DNA from: Yamagishiella unicocca
Taxonomy: Eukaryota; Chlorophyta; Chlorophyceae; Chlamydomonadales; Volvocaceae
DNA length: 64,000 nucleotides
Reading direction: 5' to 3'
NCBI GenBank assembly: GCA_003116995.1
Contig: BDSL01000010.1
Location: 930,001 to 994,000, forward strand
Shown here: positions 35,883-45,905 of the stretch, one piece after another
Layout of the letters: every line of letters begins with the position of its first letter
How positions within the stretch are numbered: the stretch's first letter is position 1
Notes under the pieces: generated by a model
What the model was told of the DNA's origin: nothing
What the model saw: only the letters and a program-made list of their open reading frames with translations
The model's database searches: none
Translations under genes and position numbers: made by a program

Positions 35883-38800
35883 ACTGATGCCGCTGCTGCT
35901 GATGCCGCGGCTGCTGCTGCTACTGCTGCTGCTACTGCTGCTGCTACTGCTGCTGCTACTGCTGCTGTTGCAGCTCACGGAGGAGGAGCTGATGGCGCAG
36001 CTGGGTCTGCGGCTGGACGAGCAGCTGGAGGAGATGCAGCGGCAGGTGGGCGATGGCAAGGGGGTTGGGCTGCGAGGAAGCCAGCGCACACGACAAGGTT
36101 GGGGAGTGGGGTTCAGCGGAAAACCGTGGACCGACACCGGAAAGCAAGGGAAGGGCGGGGCAGGAGCCCGGCGGGGCAAGGGTGAGGGGAAAGGAGGAAG
36201 GGGGAGAAGGAAGGGGGAGGAGGGAGGGGGAGGAGGGAGAGGAAGGAGGGAGGGGGAGGGGGAAGGGGGGTCGACTTGCTGCGTTGTGGGTAAGCTGGGC
36301 CGCGGCCATGCAGGGGGTCGCTGGTGTACCGACCCTAGGTGTGTGTACTTTCTTGCGGGACCTTCCCTGGACCTCCCGCGTCCACGGAGATGAGGGGGGT
36401 ATAGGGTGTCGTGCCATGAGGTTCAAGCGCCCGCCGCCTCGCCACTCGCTTCCGCTGCATCCCCTGTGCGGCTGCCGGGAGGTTGCCAGGTGCGGCTGTG
36501 TTGCAGGAGGTCATGCCGGCCTTCAGCTACTCCCAATACCTCCAGATCAGCAGCGGTACGAGCGTACGACGCGCGCCCCCTCCATCTCAGGCTGCCCTTC
36601 ATGCTCCCCTTGTCGGCCGTGGATTCGCTGATCCTCTTGTAAACAACACCCCTCGCTCCCCCCTCGCTCCGGGTCTTGCTTGCAACCCCCCCCCCGTGCT
36701 CCAGGGAGTGCCCCCGGACATCCTCACGCGCTGGCTGCGGACGGAACGCGAGCGGTCCGCCCGCGACTGGCAGCCACTACGGCCCCCCCCGCCGCCGCCG
36801 CCACACGCCGCCGCCGCCGGCGGCGCAGCTGCAGCAGCAGCAGCCGGGTCGCCGCAGCTCGAACACCAGGGCGGCGGCGGCGACGGCGGCGGCGACGCGG
36901 CCATCGACCCTCATCGTGTGGTGCTGCTGGAGGAGATCCGGGACGGCATCTTCCCAATCGAAGATCCGGATCTCAAGCTGGATCTCCTGCTGGCCTGCCT
37001 GAGCCTGCTGGGCGTGCCGCTCACCGCTCCGGAGCCAGCAGCAGCACCGCCTGCGGCCTCGAGCGCCGCCACCACCGGCACCACCGGCACCACCGGCACC
37101 GCCGGCACGCGTGTTGCCCCCAGCGTCGTGGGCTGCTGCTCGCAGTCCTTCTTGCGGCTGCTGCCGCAGGAGGCGGCAGTCGCCGTGTGTCGACAGGGCC
37201 TGCCCGCGCCGCTGGGGGCCGCGGTGCGGGCCCCCGGCGGCGGGGGGGCCTGGTACCTGGGGGACGAGTCGAGGAGGGCGTTCGTGGCGCGGCTGCTGGG
37301 AGGGCTGCTGCTGGGAGGGCCTTACGCGGACCAGCCGCAGGTGCGCGGCTCGGCGGGCGGGCGGCGGGTGCGGCGAGGGGCCCGCACTGGATTCAACGTG
37401 ACGCTAACGTAACGCCAACGTAATGATAACGTAACGTAACGCCAACCGTAATGCCAACGTAACGTAACGCCAACGTAACGCCAACATGATGCCAACCGCA
37501 TCTCAAGCCAGCGCGCCCTCACCCTGGCACGATCATCATCGTATGTGTACCCGTCTCATCGTCACACCGCCATACAAACCAATAAACCGACGCACTAACC
37601 CGCCTTCAAGCTGTCGCTCTTATTGCCACCAACGACTGACTATGTAACCAACTTACCCGCCACCCCACTGCTGCCCCCTGCAGCTCTGCCTGGCGTACCT
37701 GCTGGTGGAAGCTTCCCAAGCGTACGACACCGACGCCCCCAGCACACTCGCCGGCGCCGCCGCGGCCGCCGCGGCCGCCGCGGCCGCCGAGCCGGGCGGT
37801 GTCCGGGTGGTTTCGCCGCCGCCGCCGCGGCCGCAGCTGCCGTGCGCTGATCGCGCTCGCCAGGCGGCTCGCGGCCTCCTCAGCGAGCGGCGCAACAGCC
37901 TGGCGCTCCTTCTGGCACTGGCGGGGCTGGAGGAAGCGGCGGGCCAGCCGCGGGCGGCGAGGAGGATACGGGATGCGGCCCTGGCGGGGGCGGCGTCTCT
38001 GCCGGAGCAGGAGCAGCGGGTGCTGCCGCTGCTGGTGCACCAGTACGTCGAGGCGGAGCGGGCGGCGGCGGCGGCAGCCGCAGCCGCCGCGGCGGCTGAC
38101 GGGGATGGCGGCGGCGCCGCCGCCGCGGCCGCCCTGGAGCATGCTCTTCGCGCGCACCACGTGCTGCGGTGGTTCTTGGCGTCCTGGCCGCCGGCAAGGA
38201 CTGTCGTTGACGGAGGCGCCGCCGCGGGGCCGTCGTACACGCCGTACAAGGCGGGCGGGTCGGTGACGCGGGAGGACGTGGCGGCGGCGAGGCGAGGCTT
38301 CGAGGCGCGCATCCCGAGGCTGCTGGCGGCGCAGGTGCGGGCTATGCAGGCGGGGGCGAGGGACTCGCGTCCCGCCCGCGCGCGTGTGTGTGTGTCTGTG
38401 TCTGTGTGGGGTGGTGGTGTGAAAACCGGTGACACGAAAAACGACAAGATAGTGGGCGCAGTGGGGGGGGGCAATAGCGTCTTACATGGCTCATCGTGCC
38501 TGTGACCGACCCTATTTGCGCTGGCGTCCTCCGCCCAGGACGGCGCCTTGGACGCCCCTACTGCTTCCTGCTTGTACCTTGGGGGGGTGCTGGAGGCGCT
38601 GACGGGCCGCCTCTTCCCCGCCGCTGGCGGCGGCCTGGCGGCGGCGCTCACCATCTTCAAGCACGCGACGGCGGCGGCGCCGGCGGCGGCGCGGCAGGCC
38701 AGCGGCTACCACGAGGCGCTGGCGGTGTCGTACTGCGGCCTCGTGGTCTCGGAGCTGCAGGCCGCGGCGGAAGCCGGCTGCTGCGGTGGCGGCGGGGACG

Positions 38801-40842
38801 GCAGCGGAGGCACTGGCGGGGTGCAGCCCGGGCGTGCACGGATGGTGCTGCTGCAGGTGCGGGGGTTCGAGGAAGACCCGTGGGGGGGGTGCGTAGGGAT
38901 TGCAGAAAGACCCGGTTACTCGACATCGGGGGGGTGGGGTTCGACGCCGCGAGGTGGGTTGCAGAAAGACCCGGCTACTCGACGTGGGAAGTGTAGTCGG
39001 CGTGAGGGGCGGAAGGGGGTCGCATCACCTCCTGGTCGCACCACCATTACCCCGGGTGTATGCGGCGCGGTGAGGGGTCCTGAGGAGTAGGCTTCGTTGC
39101 GCCTCCTGCTGCGCCTCCTGCTGCGCCTGGGGGCGGTGGGTGCCCCGGGTTTTCGCAGGGATTCTGTCACAGCGTATCGTCGAGGGATTTCCGGAGGCAG
39201 CGGCGGCATGTCTGGCCGCCTGTCCGGGCCACACAACCACGCAACCCTCTCTCCGGGGGCTGTACACATGCGTGCCCGTTTCGACCGCTGTTGTTGCGCA
39301 CCATACCAGTACCATGCTCCGTGAACACCTTCATCTCGAGCCCTCGTTCTCCACCGCTGTTGCGGCATGATGAAGCGGTGCGCCGTGGCATCACCCGCCA
39401 CTCGGTGCCCGGTGCGCCGCGGCATCACCCGCCACCCGCAACTCGGTGCGCCGCGGCATCACCCGCCACTACGATGTCGCCACCTGGGAGCACGCCCGCA
39501 CCACCATACATGCTGCGCCGGCCCCCGCCTCCCCTCCCCCCGCCTCTCCGCCTTACATACCTCCCGAATGTTTTCCTTCGTACACGGGTTTTCCTTGCCC
39601 ACCCCCCCCCATCCCGCCCTCTATGAGACTTCATCTGTTTTTCCCTACCCCTCCCGCTGACCATGCGCCCACTACCCTGTCTTCTTCGTGTCAACGGTTT
39701 TCACGCCACCCCCGGCCCCCTCGAACCCCCGGCCCCCTTGTCTGCAGGCTTTGGAGCTGTACCCGCACAACACGCAGCTGCTGGCGCTGCGAGTGCAGCT
39801 GGGCCGGCTGGCTGGGGGCCAGTGCCGCCTGCGCCGGGATATGACTGTCCTGGCGGCGGGGCTGAGGCGGTGCGCGGAGGGGTCGCTGGAGGCGCTGGCG
39901 GAGGATGCAGGTGCGCGGGGGCGGGAGGGTGCGAGCGAGGGGTACCGAGTTGGGGAGGGTGCGAGTGGGGGGGGGGCGCGAGTGGAGGAGGGTGCGAGTG
40001 GGGGAGGGTCCGAGTGGGGGAGGGTCCGAGTAGGGGAGGGTGCGAGTGGGGGAGGGTCCGAGTGGGGGAGGGTCCGAGTAGGGGAGGGTCCGAGTAGGGG
40101 AGGGTGCGAGTGGGGGAGGGTCCGAGTGGGGGAGGGCGCACGGTGAGGGTTTTTGTGGCGCTCATAAGTCACCTTGTCAACTGTCTAGCGCTAGGGGCTC
40201 TGCCCACGAGCCCGGTGTACGTGTCTCCGAGCACGCTGCTCAGCCATGACTCCACATTGGGCTTGGCCACGGCCGAAGCCCTGGATCCTGGATCCTCTCC
40301 CATTCGAATCCCGCGACTGACGCCGGCATCGGCCCTCGCACGCAGGTCCCAACTCGGCGTCCGCGGCGGCCGCCGCCGCAGCGGTGTGGTGGGCCCAGCT
40401 GGCGGCGGAGGCCGGCCAGCCCAACACTGACCCGCGGGTCAGTCGCCTGCTGGAGCGCGCCGCGGCGGCTCGCCACCTGGCCTTCTGCCCCCCCGTGTGG
40501 GCCGCCTACCTGGCCCACGAGGCGGCCGCTGGCCGGCTGCCGCACGCTAAGCGTGTGTTTTTGCGTGCCGTACGAGAGGTGCCGCTGTCGAAGGAGCTGT
40601 GGCTCGTGGGCCTTACTCTCCTTGGCCGCGGTGATGCGGGCGGTCAGCAGCCCGGCGGCGACGCTGACGTGGCCGCGGGAAAGGGGGCCGTGAGCGCTGC
40701 GGCCGCAGCTGCCGCCGCCGCCGGGCTGTTGACTTCGCGGGAGGTTTCGGAGCTGATTGGGGTGGCTGCGGAGAAGGGCGTGCGCCTGCGTACGGACGTG
40801 TACGAGATGATGTTGGAGCACCTGGCCGAGCAACAGCCCTGA
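30285..40842 (+). CDS. NRDE2: NRDE2-family nuclear RNA-surveillance protein (complete, 14 exons, 1601 aa)
   Basis: NRDE2 proteins act in the nucleus; the nematode member is needed for nuclear RNAi and the mammalian one binds the exosome helicase MTR4. Exons: 30285-31616, 32182-32289, 32709-32803, 33364-33469, 33666-33899, 34291-34478, 35273-35621, 35974-36045, 36507-36563, 36705-37340, 37684-38334, 38539-38856, 39748-39910, 40346-40842. All borders are GT-AG and all phases agree. The start MSLFP and WLSNNSSF match the family N-terminus. A basic RS-like tract covers residues 125-180. The conserved domain begins at VLRRTREFNVAVREAPQDIQ and continues LWIRFASFQD. Later blocks are FDNFWEGGAPR, EEGAVGWANW and ILTRWLRTERERSARDWQP. 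The C-terminus has VFLRAVREVPLSKELW and LRTDVYEMMLEHL. Ala/Gly/Pro insertions make it longer than animal homologues. Confidence 0.95.
31617..31646 (+). repeat. Intron-end motif, forward copy at a 5' splice site
   Basis: NRDE2 intron 1 begins GTGGGGGGTTTGAGAAGAAC. The reverse complement of this word resembles the end of the same intron (32148-32175), giving an imperfect terminal inverted pair. Confidence 0.6.
32100..32181 (+). repeat. Intron-end motif, reverse copy at a 3' splice site
   Basis: Contains CCACGGGTCTTCCTCAACCC, then a C run and the GGCAG acceptor of NRDE2 exon 2. A related word at 39582-39607 lies in intron 12, and others lie in VPS20 introns. Confidence 0.6.
32453..32633. repeat. 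23-bp minisatellite (GCAAGACCCGAACTGCCCGCCTT), 8 copies
   Basis: Eight nearly identical units in NRDE2 intron 2, starting every 23 bases from 32453 to 32614. It is followed by a CTGCCTGG/CTGCCCGG run to about 32690. Confidence 0.95.
32990..33120. repeat. Polypurine G/A minisatellite
   Basis: Alternating GAGGCGGGG, GAGGAGGGG and GAGGTGGGG words in NRDE2 intron 3, with a strong strand asymmetry (almost no C or T on the plus strand). Confidence 0.9.
33470..33560. repeat. GGGCGGCAGAGGGAGG polypurine repeat
   Basis: Four imperfect units (GGCAGGGCGGCAGAGGGAGG, GGAAGGCAGGACGGCAGAGG and variants) in NRDE2 intron 4. Confidence 0.85.
34471..34905 (+). repeat. 29-bp minisatellite spanning and copying an NRDE2 5' splice site, 15 copies
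   Basis: Units begin at 34471 and every 29 bases after it to 34877. Each reads GCAAACTGGTGCGTGCAATC plus GAGGGGGGT. The first unit contains the real exon-6 end (GGTGGGGTGGGCAAACTG|GTGCGTGC). Every later unit repeats the same AACTG|GTGCGTGC donor. Confidence 0.95.
35777..35973 (+). repeat. CTG/CTA trinucleotide tract ending at a 3' splice site
   Basis: About 190 bp of GCTGCTGCTACTG-type repeats runs into CTGTTGCAG, the acceptor of NRDE2 exon 35974-36045. It replaces the usual pyrimidine tract. Confidence 0.95.
36180..36275. repeat. GGAAGGAGGGAGG polypurine tract
   Basis: Purine-only words on the plus strand in NRDE2 intron 8; low complexity, no coding meaning. Confidence 0.85.
37394..37500. 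repeat. AACGTAACGCC short tandem repeat
   Basis: Imperfect 10-12 bp units (AACGTAACGCC, AACGTAATG, AACCGTAATGCC) in NRDE2 intron 10. Confidence 0.9.
39950..40140. repeat. GAGTGGGGGAGGGTCC minisatellite
   Basis: About eleven 16-bp units alternating GTCCGAGTGGGGGAGG and GTGCGAGTGGGGGAGG, in NRDE2 intron 13. Confidence 0.9.
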
Positions 40843-41058
40843 GGGGTCTGGGAGTGGGGGTGATGGGCGTTCGGGAGCAGGCGTTACCGAACCCGCCGTA
40901 GTGTCGAGCGTCGCGGCTGGGGAGGGCGGGCGATGTCCAGGCGGGCAGGGTGGTGTCACAGACTGGGCTGCGAGCTGATTACAGGGTTACAGGTACGAAT
41001 TCTGTGCCTTCACTCACTACCGGTAACGCACTTTGGCAATCATAACCATCGGCTTGTT

Positions 41059-41140
41059 ACATGATTGGAAAGGGCCACGACAGGAAACTGTAAAGGGTCA
41101 CATGATTGGAAAGGGCCACGACAGGAAACTGTAACGTTTT
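41059..41140 (+). terminator. NRDE2 polyadenylation signal TGTAA inside a 41-bp tandem duplication
   Basis: TGTAA at 41089-41093, about 250 bases after the NRDE2 stop, is the first match to the green-algal polyadenylation word. The surrounding unit (ACATGATTGGAAAGGGCCAC...) is duplicated with a 41-bp period, so a second TGTAA lies at 41130-41134. Confidence 0.7.
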
Positions 41141-41399
41141 TGCTCGCTGTTCTCGTTCGGTCTATACACTGGCTTCTAGCTTTTGTGACATAGCGAACCA
41201 CGACTTCGCGGCACAACGACTCCCTCTTGCCACGTACGGTAGGGGCCCCAAGCTGCGCCCCTAGCCGTACCAAAGCCCATAAGAGTTCCAAACACGCAGC
41301 TACGTCCGACTATGACACGTTACTACGATATAGGATATCGTTCAGCTGTCAATCTCCACAGCAAACTTGGCCTCTCATGGACACCAGGTGAGGACACTG

Positions 41400-41670
41400 T
41401 CCGCACCCGCAGGTCCCGGGTGGGCGTGTCCTGCTCGGGGCTTGTGTTTCCTGGGATGAAAGGCAGGTAGTTCGTTTGTTTTTATCGAGACGGCGCTCCA
41501 CTGGTTCACCGGTAGCGGGTTTGCTGGGCATGTTGGTGACCGGTTCCTCGAGGTTCCTGATAGGGGAACCTACAGTGTAAATTCCCCCCTGGGGTTCTGC
41601 CCGCTGTTGCTCAGTGTTGCTTTTGCCTCTGGATTGTTGACTGGTGTCTTGGTGGTTTGCCATTGGTGTG
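41400..41670 (+). repeat. Dispersed repeat family A, copy without the 3' tail
   Basis: Shares CGGCGCTCCACTGGTTC with the 44.3-kb copy. Shares TTCCTGATAGGGGA.CCT.. and CCCCTGGGGT with the 4.8-kb copy. Confidence 0.65.
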
Positions 41671-43383
41671 GTGCGGCTGGGTTTCTGTCTTTTTAGTCTC
41701 ATGCTCACCGTAGGTAAACCTGAAACCCTAGGTCGGTAAATCATTAGGAAGCAGTCCTATTAAACAGGCGCAAAGCCCGGAAGTAAGGTTCTTCAGGATC
41801 TAGACAAAAGTCAGAAAGCAGGTTCAAGCTTGATATGGCCTTAAAGGACAGTGCGATACCTTCTCAGTGCGATACGTTCTGTAACTACACGTACGGCCGA
41901 CAAGAATCGCCAGCGCAGAGCCCGTGCGCAGGTTCAACTTGGCCAATATCTGATCCATTACATCTGCAGCATTTCAACGCAGTTTCTTGTCGTTGCAACG
42001 CAGTTTCTTGTCGGGTATCACAGGTATTTCAGATTTTCAGCTACCGGTACTGTACACTTGTGAAGATATCATCGTGTCCACGCCCTCATGCCGCTGTCGC
42101 GGGCAAACCCCTGCGACGAGTTATAATTTTGCGATTATCACGACTGCTTGCACGCAGCGGCCTGTCCATCCACGTGCAGTTCGTCGCAACGCTCGCAATT
42201 CCTCGGCTTTCAAACATGCGGGCACACGTATAAACCAATTCCTTCATACATTCGTATATAGTTCCGCTTCTGGTTAGGAAACTCGGTGAAGGCACCGCCC
42301 CAACGCAGGAAACGAAACTGCGTGCGTATGGAATCATGTGTCTAGGTGCAAGGAACTCGGGGTTGATAAGAGGCTGCGTTGCAATCATATTTATGGAATT
42401 TGGGTCGGTCGTTTCGCTCGAAGTTATAGTCACCAGCGCGTTTGCGCAGGTTTGCGGCTGTTGCTATATACGAAACGTTGCTACAAAAAAACTGGCATGG
42501 TCCCTCTTCGAAATGAAAGCCTTCTCCAGAGTATTCTGAATTTTGCAATTGAATACGATGTAAGACGTCTTTGCGATGTAATCGGGACATTCAATTGGCC
42601 AGGATACGCCCGCCAGGGGGATGGCGTGCTCACACGCACGCCATGCCGGGCCTCGGGAAACACGTTGGGTATGGAAGCGTCATATAAAATAGATATCGGA
42701 ACAGCCCTGCCTATTCGTGGCATTAAGGTGTGGCCACGTCTCGCCCGCAGGTGCCCGCAGCGCCCGTAGCCGCCAAAAGATGCCCTTCAATTTCGGCATT
42801 GCAGCTTACCGCGCATGGATGGCTGTTATACCTCAGGATGCGAACATATAGGTGTTCATCAGGAAGTGCCTCGACCCACGGTTGACCGTTGGAAGCGGCA
42901 TACTAGAGTTTGCGAGCTGCTGCATGCAAACGCAACCCCCACACCAAGGAGTTTCTACAGCCAAGCCTGATCAATTGAGGTCTCGTCCAGGCATCAGAGT
43001 GGCAAAGTTTTACTAATGTAAGCCGTTGGTATCCATGCCTAGGCAACTTCCGTGCCTGCAGCCACCTGCTGGTGGCGTCGCCCAGCAGCCATCCGGCAGT
43101 GCGCTTGCGCTGTACTTGTTTACTGCCCATGTCACGGTTTTGATGGCATCGTATGCTCAAGCATCACGGCCGAGCCCCCAGGACACAGTTCGAATGAGTG
43201 GATGGTTGCTTTCACCCATACCTTGACAGACGGAAGAACACTGGCGCAACAGCCGGCGGCGGCTGGGAGCCCAAAGTAACAAATTTAGAGTCCCACAGTG
43301 TCCCACCAATGATCGCTCACGGAAAGTCCACGACCGCTGACGGGCATAGCCATGAGTACACCACACCGGCCAACCACTACATG

Positions 43384-43446
43384 ACAACACAAACCCGCGC
43401 CCGATGGCTCTACCTTCTGGTCTAGGGTTCATTGTAACTGTCGTCA
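43384..43446 (+). repeat. Dispersed repeat family A, 3' fragment
   Basis: CGCCCGATGGCTCTACCTTC TGGTCTAGGGTTCATTGTAACTG (split here) corresponds to the last 50 bp of other copies. Confidence 0.65.
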
Positions 43447-43589
43447 CTGTCGCTACCACAAAACACTACCATGGCTCCCGGACCTCATCGCTCGTGAGGA
43501 CACACTCGCCGCACGGCGAATTGTAACAAATTAGAAACAGCTGTCATGGGGTGGATTGATGTGTAGGGCATACCTCTCTGCAGCGATAG

Positions 43590-43662
43590 CCACCATCGCC
43601 CGCAACTGTGCCCGATGGTTCTGCCCGTTGGTCTGGAACCCACTGCTAACAAGTAATACCAC
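43590..43662 (+). repeat. Dispersed repeat family A, 3' fragment
   Basis: Carries GTGCCCGATGGTTCTGCC then TTGGTCTGGAACCCACTGC, diverging in the tail (TAACAAGTAATACC). Confidence 0.65.
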
Positions 43663-44089
43663 CAAGGTCCGGGGACCACTGTTACATCTACCAATTTCAC
43701 CGCCCTTGATCACTGAAGTGCAGCACGTGCCCTTGGGCCTCCCCGCAAAGTCGAGTTTCCCAAGCCAAGTTCCCCGGCATGCAACTTCGAACGGGCTTCT
43801 CGAACCTTCCTCCAGTCGGTGTTATTTACCTCCTTTATTATCTCTTAAATGCTATCCAACGAGCTTCCTCTCAACCCCGCAAAGTGGGGAAGACAGAGCT
43901 CGGAAGGTTCACCCACTAGAAACACTCGTGGGTGAACACAACGAGAGGAAGCCATCGCGCCGATCACTAGAGTTTCCCGGGTGGGATTTTCTTCGGGCAG
44001 CAAGGCCTACAGACGGCGCAGAGTGCACCGGTACCCCCTGCTTGGGTGACGGGTAGTTGCGACGCCCTCGGCACAAGCCGCCCGCTGCC

Positions 44090-44450
44090 TTTTTTGCGCG
44101 TAGTCGCCGGTCGCCTTGTGTGTGGGGGACCGGCGGATGTTTTGGTGCGATTCGTGATCGGCCCGGGTTGTTTGGGGGCCGGGCTTTTCCCTTGCTTCTT
44201 GTCCTCCGTGTCCGCGGGGTGTGCCCTGCTTGGGGTTCGTGCTTTTGGGGATGAGAGGCGGGCGGTTCCGCTGCTTGCATCGTGGCGGCGCTCCACTGGT
44301 TCGTCGGTTGCTGGTCTGCTAGGTTGGTTGGTGGCCGGTTTGTTCCGGTGCACGTCGCTTTCTGTCCCTTTCGTCTCCTTCAGTGTTCGGCGATGTGCCC
44401 GATAGTTCTACCTTCTGGTCTGGAACCCACTGTAACAGTTACTACTACAA
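44090..44450 (+). repeat. Dispersed repeat family A, longest copy
   Basis: Parallels 4540-4978 along its length and ends GGTCTGGAACCCACTGTAAC AGTTACTAC (split here). With the 4.9-kb copy it defines the repeat best. Confidence 0.7.
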
Positions 44451-45905
44451 CGCCTACTTCCCCAGCTTCCCATCTAGCGCAACGTGCCACGCCGCCGCAG
44501 CCAAACCCTAGGCATGTGACGATGGAGCGTTGTCCTTTGGGAGGTGGACTCGCACTAGCCGTCAATACACGGTCCGCTTCATGGGGGAACCATAAGGCCC
44601 ACAGCCCTCGAGTTGGTCCTCGGAAGGGCCCCCGCGATGCCGTACAAAATCGCAAGCCCCGCCCTCCAACGAGCAACGGCAGTCCGACACCCCAATGAGC
44701 TAGCACCGTGGCTCTGGACGAGCGCTGTAAGACAGCGCCAGCTAATGGCTGCCATGGCTTGCGATGGGCGAGGTGGATCATGGCTATGAGCTTTCCTTTG
44801 TGCTTGCTGCCTCCCTAGGGACCGCCAGGTACCTTGTTGTTGTGTTGGCCTCTGGCCGCTCCTTTGGCGACCCAAATCAGGACGAGCTACCGGTTATCGT
44901 AGTCCAATGGCGATATTACAAAAGCAAGGTTGCTTCCCGGAGCCAAATAGCGTTTTCGGAACGGAGTCACCAGCGCCAGGGGAAGAGACAGCGTTCATCC
45001 TCAAAGACTGGGCTGGCCAGTCCGAGGTTTGTAACGCAACCCCCGGACGTTATGATAATGCTGAGCACACCCGAACTCCTGGGACAGCGCCTATGAAGTT
45101 GGATCGCGGCAATCTGTTAAGCACACATTCCAGAGCAGGTGGCCAGATTACTGCTGATGGTGTGTCGAAGTTGGGGAGCGTTGGGGTTTGTGCTCATGCA
45201 AGCATGAGCGACTCCTGTATCCGGGCGACGTGAGCTTTGCGAAATAGATCCTGTCCGTATGTATCGCTTGGCGTTCACTGGCATGCAGTTGTGGGGGTTG
45301 GTTTCAGTGAGTCCGTAAAAGTCTACGAGTGTTGCGGGCCCTTGTCGGACTCTTAAGGCGCTGCTGGGCAGTAAGGCACTTTCATGTACATGGCCAAGGT
45401 TAGATATTGGCTTGGAACATGGTTTGCGGTGTCCATTTTGGACCCAGTCCGGGCGGTGTCGCTCCAACGGTAACTGAGGGTCGCTGTAACTCGCAACTTA
45501 CCTTGCCGGGCTTGCAGGACCCCTCAACAAGGCTTAATTTGTTTTCCTTGACCAATCGTGCTGTTCCTGCCATACCATTAAAAGGAGCTCGGAGAGATCT
45601 ACGACACTTTGCTCGCTCGGGAAGTAAAGCGTCAGTCCTTTCCCAAGACGATACATAATTCACCCGGGTTATGTAGTGCTTGAATGGCTATGCTAGATGC
45701 ATCTTCGTGTCTAGTGATGCTCATTTTTCTGATCCAGTCGCTTCGCCTACCCCAAAAAACCGATTTGTACGTCTAAGGTCCAGGTGTTATCAATTGATAC
45801 AGGTCGTGCTACTTATTCATTTCAGTTTGTTACACCAGTTGCAAATCCTGCAGAGCTCGGGCCCCACACACTGGCCCGGAGCGGTCGAACCATCGGCAAC
45901 GGGCC

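Larger units (their letters stand above)
41141..45905. other. Gene-free, repeat-rich interval
   Basis: Contains several family-A copies (listed separately) and short duplications such as CGCAGTTTCTTGTCG at about 41979 and 41999 and CAGTGCGATAC at 41849 and 41867. No open frame here has a recognisable domain or a splice chain. The promoter of the CAP-domain gene must lie just before 45906. Confidence 0.5.

Noticed and set aside
35302..36393. Poly-Leu frame in NRDE2 intron 7
   Set aside because: It comes from the CTG repeat tract before the exon 35974 acceptor. The phase of the neighbouring exons excludes it.
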